Origin: Agromyces badenianii
Lineage (GTDB): Bacteria; Actinomycetota; Actinomycetes; Actinomycetales; Microbacteriaceae
DNA length: 64,000 bases
Direction of reading: 5' to 3'
Assembly (NCBI RefSeq): GCF_003070885.1
Contig: NZ_CP028913.1
Location: forward strand, 248,001-312,000
Below the pieces are notes generated by a model that saw only the letters and a program-made list of their open reading frames with translations, was not told the DNA's origin and did not search any database. Shown piece by piece: positions 24,860 to 33,211 of this stretch. The number at the start of each line of letters is the position of its first letter. The stretch's first letter is position 1. A program made the position numbers and the translations under genes.

Positions 24860-25103
24860 CGAAGGACTGACGACGAGATCTGGGCTAGGGCGGTTTCGCA
24901 TACTTCCTCGGGTTGATCACGCCACTCGTACTGTTTGGGCTGCTCCTCGCCCGTTTCGGCAAACAGCGTGCTGCCTCCTCGCCATCGGACTGCTGGTCTT
25001 GACAGGGGTTTGGGGCCCAGTGTCAGCATGGATCAGCCAGACGGCCGGTACCAGCCTTCCTAAGAGGTGCCGCCCGCCCATGCTCAAATGGCGCCTGGTC
25101 TAA
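24833..25103 (+). pseudogene. Decayed two-TM small protein gene
   Basis: An ATG inside the preceding gene opens MSKIPVISDEGLTTRSGLG. A TM segment then continues in another frame (FAYFLGLITPLVLFGLLLAR, then FGKQRAAS), and a second TM is back in the first frame (CLLAIGLLVLTGVWGPVSAW, then ISQTAGTSLP). Two compensating shifts would restore an ~85-aa protein with two helices. Confidence 0.35.
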
Positions 25104-25153
25104 CGGGCGCACGCCGGGCTTGCGTTGGGTTCCCTTGTGTGACTATGGCAGCG

Positions 25154-25501
25154 TAAGTCGGACCCACCGGGGCAATCTAAGCGGGGACCACTTGCGGGTT
25201 GTCGGGGTGTTTGCGGCACTCTAAGCCGGACCCACCCCCACGGTTATCGGAACTGCGGTTTCCGATTGCTGAGGGTGGAGGACGGATGGAGTCTCGGGTG
25301 GACGTGTTTGCTCGGATCCGACGTGATGCGCGGGTAGAGGAACTGGGAATAAGGGCGTTGTCGGCCGGCAAATGGTCCGGCAGGCGCTGGCCTCGCCTGA
25401 GCCGCCGCCGAAGAAGACGAGGGTACGGTCAACACCGCGCCTTGACCGATTCAACCGATCATCGACGCGATGCTTCGTTAAGGATTATCTGGGTCCGGCT
25501 T
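25154..25501. mobile_element. Internally deleted IS21-family element
   Basis: The left side has three tandem copies of a TAAG(T/C)CGGACCCA-type end repeat (25154-25166, a variant at 25178-25190, 25222-25234), followed by a broken istA start. The right side has TGGGTCCGGCTT (25490-25501), the inverted copy. Multiple end repeats, then istA, is the IS21 layout. Nearly all of istA and all of istB are gone, leaving about 350 bp. Confidence 0.65.
25286..25481 (+). pseudogene. istA transposase 5' fragment (IS21 family)
   Basis: Frame one reads MESRVDVFARIRRDARVEEL then GIRALS. A shifted frame continues VRQALASPEPPPKKTRVRS then TPRLDRF, and a third gives PIIDAMLR and a TAA. Together these are the N-terminus of an IS21-type IstA with its helix-turn-helix region damaged by small deletions. 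Confidence 0.65.
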
Positions 25502-25619
25502 CAATTGACCTTCTCACCGGTGTGTCCTTCACTCGCCAACGTTCGCCACGGATCACGAGTCGAGTTGGCGCACCGTTCTGCTCCCAGACGGTCGCCGACC
25601 CTGTGACGGTTGTTGCCAT
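25485..25619 (-). pseudogene. Truncated DUF6504-like gene, cut by the IS remnant
   Basis: From ATG 25617-25619 (ribosome site GAGGCG) the complement gives 44 residues: MATTVTGSATVWEQNGAPTR, then LVIRGERWRVKDTPVRR, then SIEAGPR encoded by the IS end and a stop. The V-x-V-W-x-x-NGxPTRLVxRGxRWxVxD pattern matches my recollection of DUF6504 proteins, found next to imuB/dnaE2 mutagenesis genes in actinobacteria. A LexA-type box lies 15 bp upstream of the start, which fits. Confidence 0.5.
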
Positions 25620-25634
25620 CACGCCTCCACAAAT

Positions 25635-25650
25635 TCGAACACGTGGTCGA
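25635..25650 (-). promoter_or_regulatory. LexA (SOS) box
   Basis: TCGAACACGTGGTCGA differs by one base from the actinobacterial consensus TCGAAC-N4-GTTCGA. It sits 15 bp before the truncated gene at 25485. Confidence 0.6.
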
Positions 25651-25873
25651 ATGTTAGTCGACGGTGCGACGACATGCCGAATGTACGGTCCCTGCCTAGT
25701 TGGCAGGGATGAGCAGTAATGGCAGCGGTGATTCCTTAGAAGACCATTGAAAGCGAGACCGGCTCGTCCCACAAAAGTTCGCAGTGTCGTCTAGAGGCGA
25801 TTCCTCTCGCTAGCGTTCGCCGCCATCCGCAGCTTCTACTGCGACGCAGGGGAAGAAGCACTCCTGAAAGCCC
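25651..25873. other. Intergenic, one hairpin
   Basis: No gene supported. TCCCTGCC (25689-25696) and GGCAGGGA (25702-25709) form a perfect 8-bp stem with a 5-nt loop, without a T run. Confidence 0.4.
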
Positions 25874-26755
25874 TCAACGCCGCTTTCGCAGCCAGGAAGG
25901 CGTTCGGCGGCGGCGGGTTGATGCCAGCCGCCCTCTGAGGTCCCGCCGGCCCAGAGCTTCGACAGCTTCGTCGCTGAGGGCGAGCTTCCTTGACACAACG
26001 CCCTTGATCGCTTCGAGCTTGCTGCCGACTATTTCGATGTCCCTGCCGATCCGGACGAGCGGGTCGACGGGCAGCTCAATACGCTTCTCAACATCAAGGT
26101 CAAGGATGAACTTCTCGCGGAACGGCTCGGAAGAAACGGTCCCCCCGTACTCGGCTTCGACCTCCCAGCGGCGCGGGATTCCCGACCTGTCGTCGAACAG
26201 GCCCGGGACCTGACCCAGAAACCAAACGTACGTGTTGCCCGGATGGAGCGTCCGGAAGCTTACCTCGCCGCCGAATGCGCCGTTAATCTCAGCGAAATGC
26301 GCCCCCATCCTTCCAGGCTTGAAGTACTTCTCTAACGAAGTGAAGGGCGGACTCACACGCAAACACACGTCGTGGGCCGGGCTTACCCCGATGTTTCGTA
26401 CCGCGATATGGAGCGTGCCCTCTACCGGCGCCCCGCGATTATTCTGGACGAATCGAGTAGGTTCCAGAGCGACCTGCACCCTCGGACGGACGGCTTCGAT
26501 GTTGACTTGGCGACCGAGCTCGTTAGAGGCGATTAGCGCCTTGTTCGACTGATCCACCTGTCGAATCTGGTACCAGGCGAATCCAAGCGCGACTAGGGCT
26601 GATGCCCCGAAGAAGGCGGACCATTCCTCGGCGGTCGGCATATCGAGAACCCGCCACCACGAACCCCACACCACGACGCTGGCAGAAAAGAGCCCGAAGA
26701 CAACAACCACGATGGCGAGAACCGTCATGACGATGCGCATGGCTGGAGTGTTCAC
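25874..26755 (-). CDS. Two-TM membrane protein beside SIR2 genes
   Basis: A 293-aa protein: TM1 at about residues 9-31 (TVLAIVVVVFGLFSASVVVW), TM2 at about 46-63 (SAFFGASALVALGFAWYQI), then a cytoplasmic beta-rich domain (IAVRNIGVSPAHDVCLRVSP, then PGNTYVWFLGQVPGLFD) and a basic C-terminal tail. Family not recognised; similar TM-plus-beta-domain proteins occur in accessory loci. The GTG start is supported by TAGTGT (complement of 26762-26767) 6 nt upstream; ATG 26740 is an alternative. Divergent from the SIR2 gene with 148 bp between, so a shared control region and joint function are plausible. Confidence 0.6.
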   Translation of the reverse strand: MNTPAMRIVMTVLAIVVVVFGLFSASVVVWGSWWRVLDMPTAEEWSAFFGASALVALGFAWYQIRQVDQSNKALIASNELGRQVNIEAVRPRVQVALEPTRFVQNNRGAPVEGTLHIAVRNIGVSPAHDVCLRVSPPFTSLEKYFKPGRMGAHFAEINGAFGGEVSFRTLHPGNTYVWFLGQVPGLFDDRSGIPRRWEVEAEYGGTVSSEPFREKFILDLDVEKRIELPVDPLVRIGRDIEIVGSKLEAIKGVVSRKLALSDEAVEALGRRDLRGRLASTRRRRTPSWLRKRR

Positions 26756-26903
26756 CTTCCGACACTATCGGCGACGGCGACGACGACTGGGCAGCGAAGC
26801 ATCACGAGTGTGAGGGCCTTCCTGTTTCGTGTTGCTTCAGGATCGGTGGGCCTGGATAGGCTGAACGGGTCCGCACAAGGCATGAGCACGAAGCGAGGCG
26901 TTG

Positions 26904-28517
26904 ATGGCGGGAAACAGGATCACCGTTCTGCTCGGAGCTGGGGCGTCGCGGGACGCAGGGCTACCACTCACCGAGGACCTCGCGAGAGCGCTCGTCGAAT
27001 CGTTCGAGCAGGACCTTGGTCAGCTCCACTCAAGCCAGCGGGCCAGCCAACAACAGGTCGTTCGCGCGCTGCACATCGTCTACGGTGCGATGGTCGCACA
27101 CGCAACAGAACAGGGCGACAGCCCGCTCCGCGCCGTGAACGTTGAACGCCTCGTCTCTGCCGTACGCCTACTCAGGGACCGCCGCATGCATGAAGCGGCG
27201 CCGTTCATTTCCGCGTGGCGTGGGTCAGTGGAAGAGGTGGACGGCCACCCTGTACCGTTCCGCGACAGCGACATCCGTCTGAAGGTCGACCTACACACCG
27301 GCCTAAACAAGAGGGGATTGGCTGCCGACATCGCTGCGATCGCGAGAGCAGCTGTCGCTCCTGGCGACGGGTCGACATTTGCGCGCCTCGAGGATCAGCT
27401 GTTGAGGCGAATCGTTGCACTGCTCTCCGTGCCTGTAAACGTCGACTACTTGCACCCGCTCGTCGAGCTAGCTCAAGCCCAGTCCGGTGGGGTAGACATC
27501 ACGACGCTCAACTACGACCGGGCGATTGAGCTCGCAGCCGCAGAGCTCGGAACACCGATCGATACCGGCCTCGATGGGTGGCGACCCGGGAGCCCGGTTC
27601 CCTTTGAACAGGTCGATGGGCGAATCAACCTCATCAAACCTCACGGGTCCGTGGACTGGGTTCGTCAGTCCGGCGGGCATACCGACCCGATCCCGGACCA
27701 CCCGCTCGTCCGGTACAGGTACAAGTCGGGCGTCACAGCAGAAGTCGTTGGGTCGCCCTATACGACAGACACCCCGCTGATCGTCATCGGGGACCGAGAA
27801 AAGCTTGCAACCGACGGGCCCACCCTGCCCCTGATGCGAGCATTCGAGGAAGCGCTCAGCCGGGCGACGAAACTCGTGGTGATCGGCTACTCGTTCGGCG
27901 ACGATCACATCAACACGGTCGTGCGCAACTGGCTCGCCGCGGACAAGAGCCACGTGATTAGCATTCTCGACCCGGGATGGCCCAGACCGCAGCCGAAATC
28001 GATCGGGTATGACACGCAGCTCGGTCTTCGTGAAGCGCTCCAGTTCATGGCCGGTACCTCACCAGTTGCCGGGCCGAGTCGAGTTGTCGTCACCCGGGAA
28101 GGGGCCCGGACTGGCCTGACGACGGCGTTGGCAGCCGAACCTCTCGTGGAGCCTCCGGACGCGATCTCGGTGATCCTTTGTATTTCTGAGCAGCCGTTCA
28201 TCCGCATCACCAACCACGGATACGACCTCGAAAGCATCCGAGTGTGGGCTTGGAGGGTTCACCAACGTCCTACGGGTCAGGCGATTGGCCGATTGCGACT
28301 CGATCCGAGCAGCGAGGGTGGCGCGCAGCTTTCGGTCGATCGTCTCGGCCGAGACGAACACCTGGTCGTCTTCGTCGATCTCACACCCGGCGCCGGCGCC
28401 GGGGATGTCCGCATCGATGCCGAGACCTGGGCGCGAGGCATTTCGGTCAGAACACTCTTCGACGACCTCGACATCACCACACCCGCGGAGGAACCATGCA
28501 GCTCCACCGGAGCTTGA
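26904..28517 (+). CDS. SIR2-like NADase-type protein A with C-terminal extra domain
   Basis: A 537-aa soluble protein. The SIR2 fold is marked by VLLGAGASRDAGLP (about residues 8-21), TTLNYDRAIE, KPHGSVDW (His of HGS) and VVIGYSFGDDHIN. The Asn of NYD and the His are the residues used for NAD+ cleavage in defence SIR2 enzymes. Residues ~390-537 form a separate beta-rich domain (ISEQPFIRITNHGYDLESIR, RLRLDP, HLVVFVDLTPG). Such proteins often deplete NAD+ on phage infection; specificity cannot be read here. The ATG follows GCGAGGC. It overlaps the small HTH gene at 28496 and precedes a second SIR2 gene. Confidence 0.78.
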   Translation: MAGNRITVLLGAGASRDAGLPLTEDLARALVESFEQDLGQLHSSQRASQQQVVRALHIVYGAMVAHATEQGDSPLRAVNVERLVSAVRLLRDRRMHEAAPFISAWRGSVEEVDGHPVPFRDSDIRLKVDLHTGLNKRGLAADIAAIARAAVAPGDGSTFARLEDQLLRRIVALLSVPVNVDYLHPLVELAQAQSGGVDITTLNYDRAIELAAAELGTPIDTGLDGWRPGSPVPFEQVDGRINLIKPHGSVDWVRQSGGHTDPIPDHPLVRYRYKSGVTAEVVGSPYTTDTPLIVIGDREKLATDGPTLPLMRAFEEALSRATKLVVIGYSFGDDHINTVVRNWLAADKSHVISILDPGWPRPQPKSIGYDTQLGLREALQFMAGTSPVAGPSRVVVTREGARTGLTTALAAEPLVEPPDAISVILCISEQPFIRITNHGYDLESIRVWAWRVHQRPTGQAIGRLRLDPSSEGGAQLSVDRLGRDEHLVVFVDLTPGAGAGDVRIDAETWARGISVRTLFDDLDITTPAEEPCSSTGA

Positions 28518-28609
28518 CGACAGCACCAACGGCTGTTGACCTCACGATAGCCCAGGCGGCAACGGCGACTGGTCTGAGCGAACGCTACTTCAGACGGTGG
28601 ATCGATTGA
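28496..28609 (+). CDS. 37-aa HTH fragment or micro-protein
   Basis: An ATG with a strong GGAGG (28487-28491) opens a 37-aa frame overlapping the SIR2-A stop. The second half (LTIAQAATATGLSERYFRRWID) is a textbook excisionase/MerR-type helix-turn-helix that stops just where the wing should begin. It may be the stub of a longer regulator or a deliberate micro-protein. Confidence 0.45.
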   Translation: MQLHRSLTTAPTAVDLTIAQAATATGLSERYFRRWID

Positions 28610-28742
28610 GACCCGTCAGGTTCGCTTCGCCCAGACGCTCCGGTCACCCAACTGCGGCCAATGGCAGCGGACTCGAGGACTTTTCCGCCGTCGACTGTCG
28701 CGAAAATCAGTCCGCTCCCGCAACGAGGGTAGAGATCGACCC

Positions 28743-30176
28743 GTGAGCGTACGAAATACCGAGTTTCCGCCCAACCCACGTAGGGATGTGTGGTTACTGG
28801 GCGCAGGCTTCTCGCGAGCAGTCTCGTCCGCAATGCCGCTAACTGACGAACTCGGCAAAGAGGCCCTAGGGGAGTTGCGGAGACAACGCCCGTCTCTGAG
28901 CTTCACAGAGCCCCATTTCTCGGCCGACGGGCTTACCTTCGAGGCATGGCTGACGTGGCTCGCGGAGCGTCAACCCTACGAAGATGAGCCGGAGGCCTAC
29001 GCACAGTTGGCGGTCTTCACCGCAGCCCAGGCGACGATCGCTGAAGTTCTGCAGCGAAGGGAAAAGGAGGCTGCCGCGGATCTGCCTGCATGGTTCGACG
29101 CCTTCATCGACCTTGCGCATCACGCTGAGACTCCGATCATCACACTCAACTACGACACGCTGGTGGAGGCAGGGGTGCGACAGCGGGGCTACCGCGACGA
29201 GCGCGACTTCTTGCAGCCCATGGACGCTGTCATCGGGTTCCCCAATGGGAGAGGCATGTTCATGGCGGTCCCACAGGGATTCGTTCGCCATGCCACTCTG
29301 CGCGTCTACAAGCTGCATGGCTCCACCGATTGGTACTACTTTCCAGGAGACGCCAGCGGTGCCACCCTGGACCGTCTCGAGGTGGGTCCGGGACGTGACA
29401 TGACGGACCTCATCCCGGTAATCGGAGGACGCTCGCCATTCATCGTCCCGCCTACGTCCACCAAGAGTCGCTTCTTCGACAATCCAAAGACGCGATTTCT
29501 CTGGCGGGAATCGCGACGCGAGCTCGACAATGCTGATCGGGTTGTCCTTATCGGCTATTCATTACCACTGACCGATACGAATCTCGCGAGCTTGCTCGCA
29601 AGAACTTTGTCCAAATCCGGCTGCGATGTGCTGATCGTGAATCCGGCAGCGCCGGATGTTGCCCGCCGCCTAGAGGCTCTCGGCGTCGACTCTTCACGAA
29701 TCAAGACTCTCGACGGCAACAGGTGTGTTGCAGATTTTGTGCACCAAGAATCGCAAGAGGTGAGTCGCCGCCTAGCGGCGAGCGTGTCGAGCGCCTACCA
29801 GCGCCGACTCGATTCGCCACTCGCGGTCGGCTGGCCGCATCCGGGTACATACGCGGCCGTTCAAGGCTATGAGCAAACGGACCGCGGCATGACTTTGCGT
29901 ATCGCCAGTTTTGGCCCTCTGCAAACACTCGCAAGACGCGGGGCGGTGTTCCCCGAGGGGCAGCACTATCCGTCTGCAATCACGCTTGCCGATCTTCCGT
30001 CGCCTGATCCGACGAAGCCGCTCCACGCGACTGACGGGCGGGATACGTGGGTACTCGCCGGATACGTGGGACAACTCGGTGAAGCAGAGGCGGGAACGAG
30101 CCGCGTGGCCTACCAACACAGCACCGACGATGACTGGATCGTGTTTCGACCCTTTGGACGGGCCCCCGCAGTCTGA
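28743..30176 (+). CDS. SIR2-like protein B
   Basis: A 477-aa soluble protein with SIR2 hallmarks WLLGAGFSR (about residues 17-25), ITLNYDTLVE, YKLHGSTDWYY and VVLIGYSLPLTD. The N-terminal motif is GAGFS, as in the SIR2_2 subgroup, and differs from SIR2-A's GAGAS; the proteins are only distantly related. The C-terminal ~110 residues are a distinct, unrecognised domain. The GTG start has TAGAGA 7 nt upstream, and the gap to the previous gene is 133 bp, so it may have its own promoter. Probably part of the same defence-type locus. Confidence 0.75.
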   Translation: MSVRNTEFPPNPRRDVWLLGAGFSRAVSSAMPLTDELGKEALGELRRQRPSLSFTEPHFSADGLTFEAWLTWLAERQPYEDEPEAYAQLAVFTAAQATIAEVLQRREKEAAADLPAWFDAFIDLAHHAETPIITLNYDTLVEAGVRQRGYRDERDFLQPMDAVIGFPNGRGMFMAVPQGFVRHATLRVYKLHGSTDWYYFPGDASGATLDRLEVGPGRDMTDLIPVIGGRSPFIVPPTSTKSRFFDNPKTRFLWRESRRELDNADRVVLIGYSLPLTDTNLASLLARTLSKSGCDVLIVNPAAPDVARRLEALGVDSSRIKTLDGNRCVADFVHQESQEVSRRLAASVSSAYQRRLDSPLAVGWPHPGTYAAVQGYEQTDRGMTLRIASFGPLQTLARRGAVFPEGQHYPSAITLADLPSPDPTKPLHATDGRDTWVLAGYVGQLGEAEAGTSRVAYQHSTDDDWIVFRPFGRAPAV

Positions 30177-30630
30177 ACTCGATGGGCGAGATGGCACGAC
30201 GGCTCCACGCTGCTGTCGGTATGCCATTCATACACATGTATCCCATGTGGGAGTCGTCGCCTCGACATTTAGCTGCGCCCGAAGGACTAAGACAAGCGCC
30301 CGTGCGTCGCGGCCGCTCGCGACGGCTCAACCGTACGGAGGATTATTTCGCCCGCCGAAGAGGATTGTTTGGACCAAGTCTCCGATCGAGCCCTGAACTG
30401 ACGACCGACTTCGAGTTTTCAGACCTCCCCCTCAATTTTCTCAGTCTCATCCGAACCTGTTCTGCGACATCGTCGCCAGTGTTCGTGAGCGAATTGCCGT
30501 GCCCTTTCCGGCGTCTGTCGCTCGTCACGTGGCCTGTCAACCCCGTTATGGCAGCGCGGGTACGCACGTAGCTTGAGCCCTCACGACGATTCGACGCCGA
30601 CGACGAATGCCGGCATCAGGGGGTAATCGA
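30177..30630. other. Intergenic at right end of island, no supported gene
   Basis: About 450 bp. A complement frame of 74 codons (30343-30567) is basic and Arg-rich without family features, and I do not call it. The last bases hold the ribosome site of the Mn-catalase gene. Confidence 0.5.
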
Positions 30631-31593
30631 ATGTTCTTCCACGTTCAACGCATGATCAACGAAATCGTGTCCGACGAGCCGGATCCCGCCGCGGCGAACG
30701 CGCTGCAAGAGGGGCTCGGCGGCCAATTCGGCGAGATGCGCACGATGATGCAGTACCTGTTCCAAGCGATGAACTTCCGGGGGCCCGACGGGAAGCCGTA
30801 CCGCGATCTTCTGCAGGGCATCGGCACTGAGGAGATCAGCCACGTCGAACTCATCGGCACGACGATCTCCCGACTGCTCGACGGCTCGCCGCAGTACCAG
30901 GGCAAGCCGACCGACCCGCTGGACAAGCCGGGGGCCGGCGGGGCCACGCCGCTGAGCATCGCGCTGGACGAGGGCAACATCCACCACTATCTCGTGGGCG
31001 CGCAGGGGGCCCTTCCGGTGGATGCCGCCGGCAACCCGTGGAGCGGCAGCTATGTCTACAACTCGGGCAACCTCCCGCTCGACCTCCTCTACAACCTCAT
31101 GCTCGAGTCGACCGGGCGCCTGCAGAAATGCCGCATCTACGAGATGACCGCCAACGCCACTGCGCGCTCGACGATCGCCTACCTCATCGTGCGCGACCAG
31201 GCCCATGAGAACGCATACGCCAAGGCCCTCGAATCACTCGGCGTCAAGTGGAACACGCTGTTGCCGATTCCGAAGACTGATGCTGCGAGCTTCCCCGAGG
31301 TGAAGCGCCTGCTGGATCTCGGGCTGCAGAGCAAGCAGTACACGTTCGACCTCACCGGGCAATCCGAGGCGGGGAAGATCTTCCAGGGGATGTCACCGTC
31401 CAACGACGGAACGACACTCGACGCGAGCGAGCAAGCCCCTGAAGGCGTTCCGTCGACCATCGCACCGGAGCGACGGGAGGAGTTCGCGCCCGGTCTCGAT
31501 CCGGAACTGCTCGAACTGATCCAGGCGACCGCTGAGATGGAGATGGCAGACGTCGACGCCCTCTTCGGGCCGGTTCCTCCCAGAAGTTCCTGA
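30631..31593 (+). CDS. Manganese catalase
   Basis: Destroys hydrogen peroxide with a dimanganese centre in a four-helix ferritin-like bundle. A 320-aa protein with the expected ligand pattern: E35 (GEMRT), the TEEISHVE helix (E67/E68 and H71), and later MTANATARSTIAYLIVRDQAHE with the second Glu/His set. The acidic C-terminal tail is of normal length. ATG 30631 has AGGGGGT (30618-30624) upstream; ATG 30607 is also open but less likely. It stands alone at the island/core boundary and is followed by a hairpin. Confidence 0.92.
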   Translation: MFFHVQRMINEIVSDEPDPAAANALQEGLGGQFGEMRTMMQYLFQAMNFRGPDGKPYRDLLQGIGTEEISHVELIGTTISRLLDGSPQYQGKPTDPLDKPGAGGATPLSIALDEGNIHHYLVGAQGALPVDAAGNPWSGSYVYNSGNLPLDLLYNLMLESTGRLQKCRIYEMTANATARSTIAYLIVRDQAHENAYAKALESLGVKWNTLLPIPKTDAASFPEVKRLLDLGLQSKQYTFDLTGQSEAGKIFQGMSPSNDGTTLDASEQAPEGVPSTIAPERREEFAPGLDPELLELIQATAEMEMADVDALFGPVPPRSS

Positions 31594-31615
31594 GACCCGG
31601 CACCCGCCGCGAACG

Positions 31616-31649
31616 GGCGGGCGCACGCCGATCGTGCTGTGCGCCCGCC
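31616..31649 (+). terminator. Hairpin after Mn-catalase gene
   Basis: GGCGGGCGCAC (31616-31626) and GTGCGCCCGCC (31639-31649) form a perfect 11-bp stem. There is no T run, so termination is likely but not certain. Confidence 0.6.
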
Positions 31650-31719
31650 TGGACGCCGGTCGCCCGTTCTGCGCGTGCCCTCCGCAGCGGCGGGCCTCGG
31701 CCTGCCAGAGTCGAGCGTC

Positions 31720-33006
31720 ATGAGGAGAAGTCGGCGGGCGAGTGTGCAACTCAGGCGAATCGCTGCGGCGATCACGATCGGCATCGGGGCGGTCGCGATC
31801 GTCGCCGGCGGCACGAGCGCTCCATCGGCCTCGGCCGATGACGGGCAGGGATGGGCGACGATGCCGATCGCGATCCACAAGGAGCCGGGCGTCGGCCCGA
31901 CCCCGATGGTCACGATCATCGTCGGCGGGAGTCCGGTGCAGGTCAACCTGGATACCGGGTCGAATGGTCTGGTGCTGGCCCCGGGGGTCGTCGTCGACGA
32001 GTGGACGCCTCGAGGCGAGCGCGCTTCGCAGGACTACGTGAGCGCGGTGATCGAAGGTGAGCTCGGCGTCGCCGACGTGACCTTCGGCACGAACACGCTG
32101 TCGGGCGTGACCTTCCTCAAGGGCGACACGATCGACTGCACTTCGCCGTCGACGCCGTGCCCGTCGCACTGGCCGTTGCACGGTGCCGCCGGCGGCGTGC
32201 TCGGTATCGGCCAGGCCCCGGGGCCGGAGTGGCACGGCAAGATCGAATCCCCCTTCATGTACGCGACGGGCGAGGCTGCTGCCGGCTTCCTGCTCGACAT
32301 CCCGACGGATGCCGGCGGAACCCTGACGATCGGCGGCGTCGTGCCCGCACCCGGCGGCATCGTCGTGAACCAGGTGCCGACCGGCGGGCAGCACCCGCTC
32401 TACCCGAACGGTCAGACACGATACGACAAGGCGCCGCCCGTGTGCTGGACGGTCGGAACCGTCTCCGCCTGCCACGACACCACCTTCGACACCGACGAAC
32501 CGCAGGGAACCGTGTACGACGACGCGTTCGACTGCGCGCAATACCCGCAGGGCAGGTTCACCGCCGGCCTTGCTGTCACGATGGCGGCCGCCATGGGCGC
32601 GACCCCGTTCGCGTCGTTCATCACGACGGATGACCCGCCCGACACGTTGCACTGCAGCGCCGTGCCCGACAACAACGGCCACTTCAACACGGGGTTCGCG
32701 TTCTTCATCGGCAAGACCGTCGGCTTCGACTCGGTGGGCGGACGGATCATCATGCAGGCGGCGCTCGCGCCCGCGGTTCCGACGCCGAGCGTCGACCCGT
32801 CGGGAGCCGCCGCCGCGTCGCCGAAGCTTGCGGAGAGCGGATCGAGCGAGGTGCTCCTGGTCGGCGGGGTCTCGACGGCGCTGGCCGTGGTCGTTCTCGG
32901 CGCCGCGCTCATGGTGCTCCCGAGGCGGGACCCGAGCGTGCGCCGTGCCTCGCAAGTAGAGCGGCCGGCCGAGTGGCAACCCATGGGGGATGGGGGAGCC
33001 TCGTAA
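31720..33006 (+). CDS. Secreted pepsin-like aspartic protease-type protein with C-terminal TM
   Basis: A 428-aa protein: Sec signal (AAAITIGIGAVAIVAGG), mature part with the aspartic-protease strand VNLDTGSNGLVLAPG and, later, GGVLGIGQ and FNTGFAFFIGKTVGFD, which resemble the flap/C-terminal parts of pepsins. Only one DTG is present; the second catalytic Asp is not obvious (NTG in its place). Six Cys fit an extracellular protein. A TM helix (VSTALAVVVLGAALMVL) near residues 385-405 and a basic tail anchor it. ATG 31720 is chosen because it starts the signal peptide. Could be a protease or a catalytically changed relative. Confidence 0.65.
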   Translation: MRRSRRASVQLRRIAAAITIGIGAVAIVAGGTSAPSASADDGQGWATMPIAIHKEPGVGPTPMVTIIVGGSPVQVNLDTGSNGLVLAPGVVVDEWTPRGERASQDYVSAVIEGELGVADVTFGTNTLSGVTFLKGDTIDCTSPSTPCPSHWPLHGAAGGVLGIGQAPGPEWHGKIESPFMYATGEAAAGFLLDIPTDAGGTLTIGGVVPAPGGIVVNQVPTGGQHPLYPNGQTRYDKAPPVCWTVGTVSACHDTTFDTDEPQGTVYDDAFDCAQYPQGRFTAGLAVTMAAAMGATPFASFITTDDPPDTLHCSAVPDNNGHFNTGFAFFIGKTVGFDSVGGRIIMQAALAPAVPTPSVDPSGAAAASPKLAESGSSEVLLVGGVSTALAVVVLGAALMVLPRRDPSVRRASQVERPAEWQPMGDGGAS

Positions 33007-33211
33007 GAGGCTGGCTGCGAACTCGACCGGCCATCGAGGCCGTACCGCCTCGATGCCTCGATACTGCCCCGACCGGCCCTCGCACGGAAGGGGGTTGACA
33101 GCCCGGATTCCGCGGAGACGAACCCGAGGGGTCGGGTCGATGGTGCCCCGGAACGGGTGTCTGGAGCCCTCGGTAGACTCGTGTGGTTACACGATCAGGG
33201 GGAATTGCACC

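Larger units (their letters stand above)
8469..30600. mobile_element. Probable genomic island starting at tRNA-Ser(GCT)
   Basis: From the tRNA 3' end to just before the Mn-catalase gene, content switches from conserved housekeeping genes to recombinase-like and transposase-like genes, secreted orphans, SIR2 genes, pseudogenes and an IS remnant. Intergenic spaces are longer and base composition is visibly less GC-rich than in the flanks. tRNA-Ser 3' ends are common integration targets. I could not find by eye a second copy of the tRNA end to serve as the other attachment site, so the right boundary is approximate and the region may have built up in several steps. Confidence 0.5.

Noticed and set aside
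30343-30567. 74-codon minus-strand frame
   Set aside because: No ribosome site or recognisable features, Arg-rich composition only.
8380-30630. Direct repeat of the tRNA-Ser 3' end as attR
   Set aside because: I looked for copies of the T-arm/acceptor sequence near the right end and found none; the island call rests on gene content.
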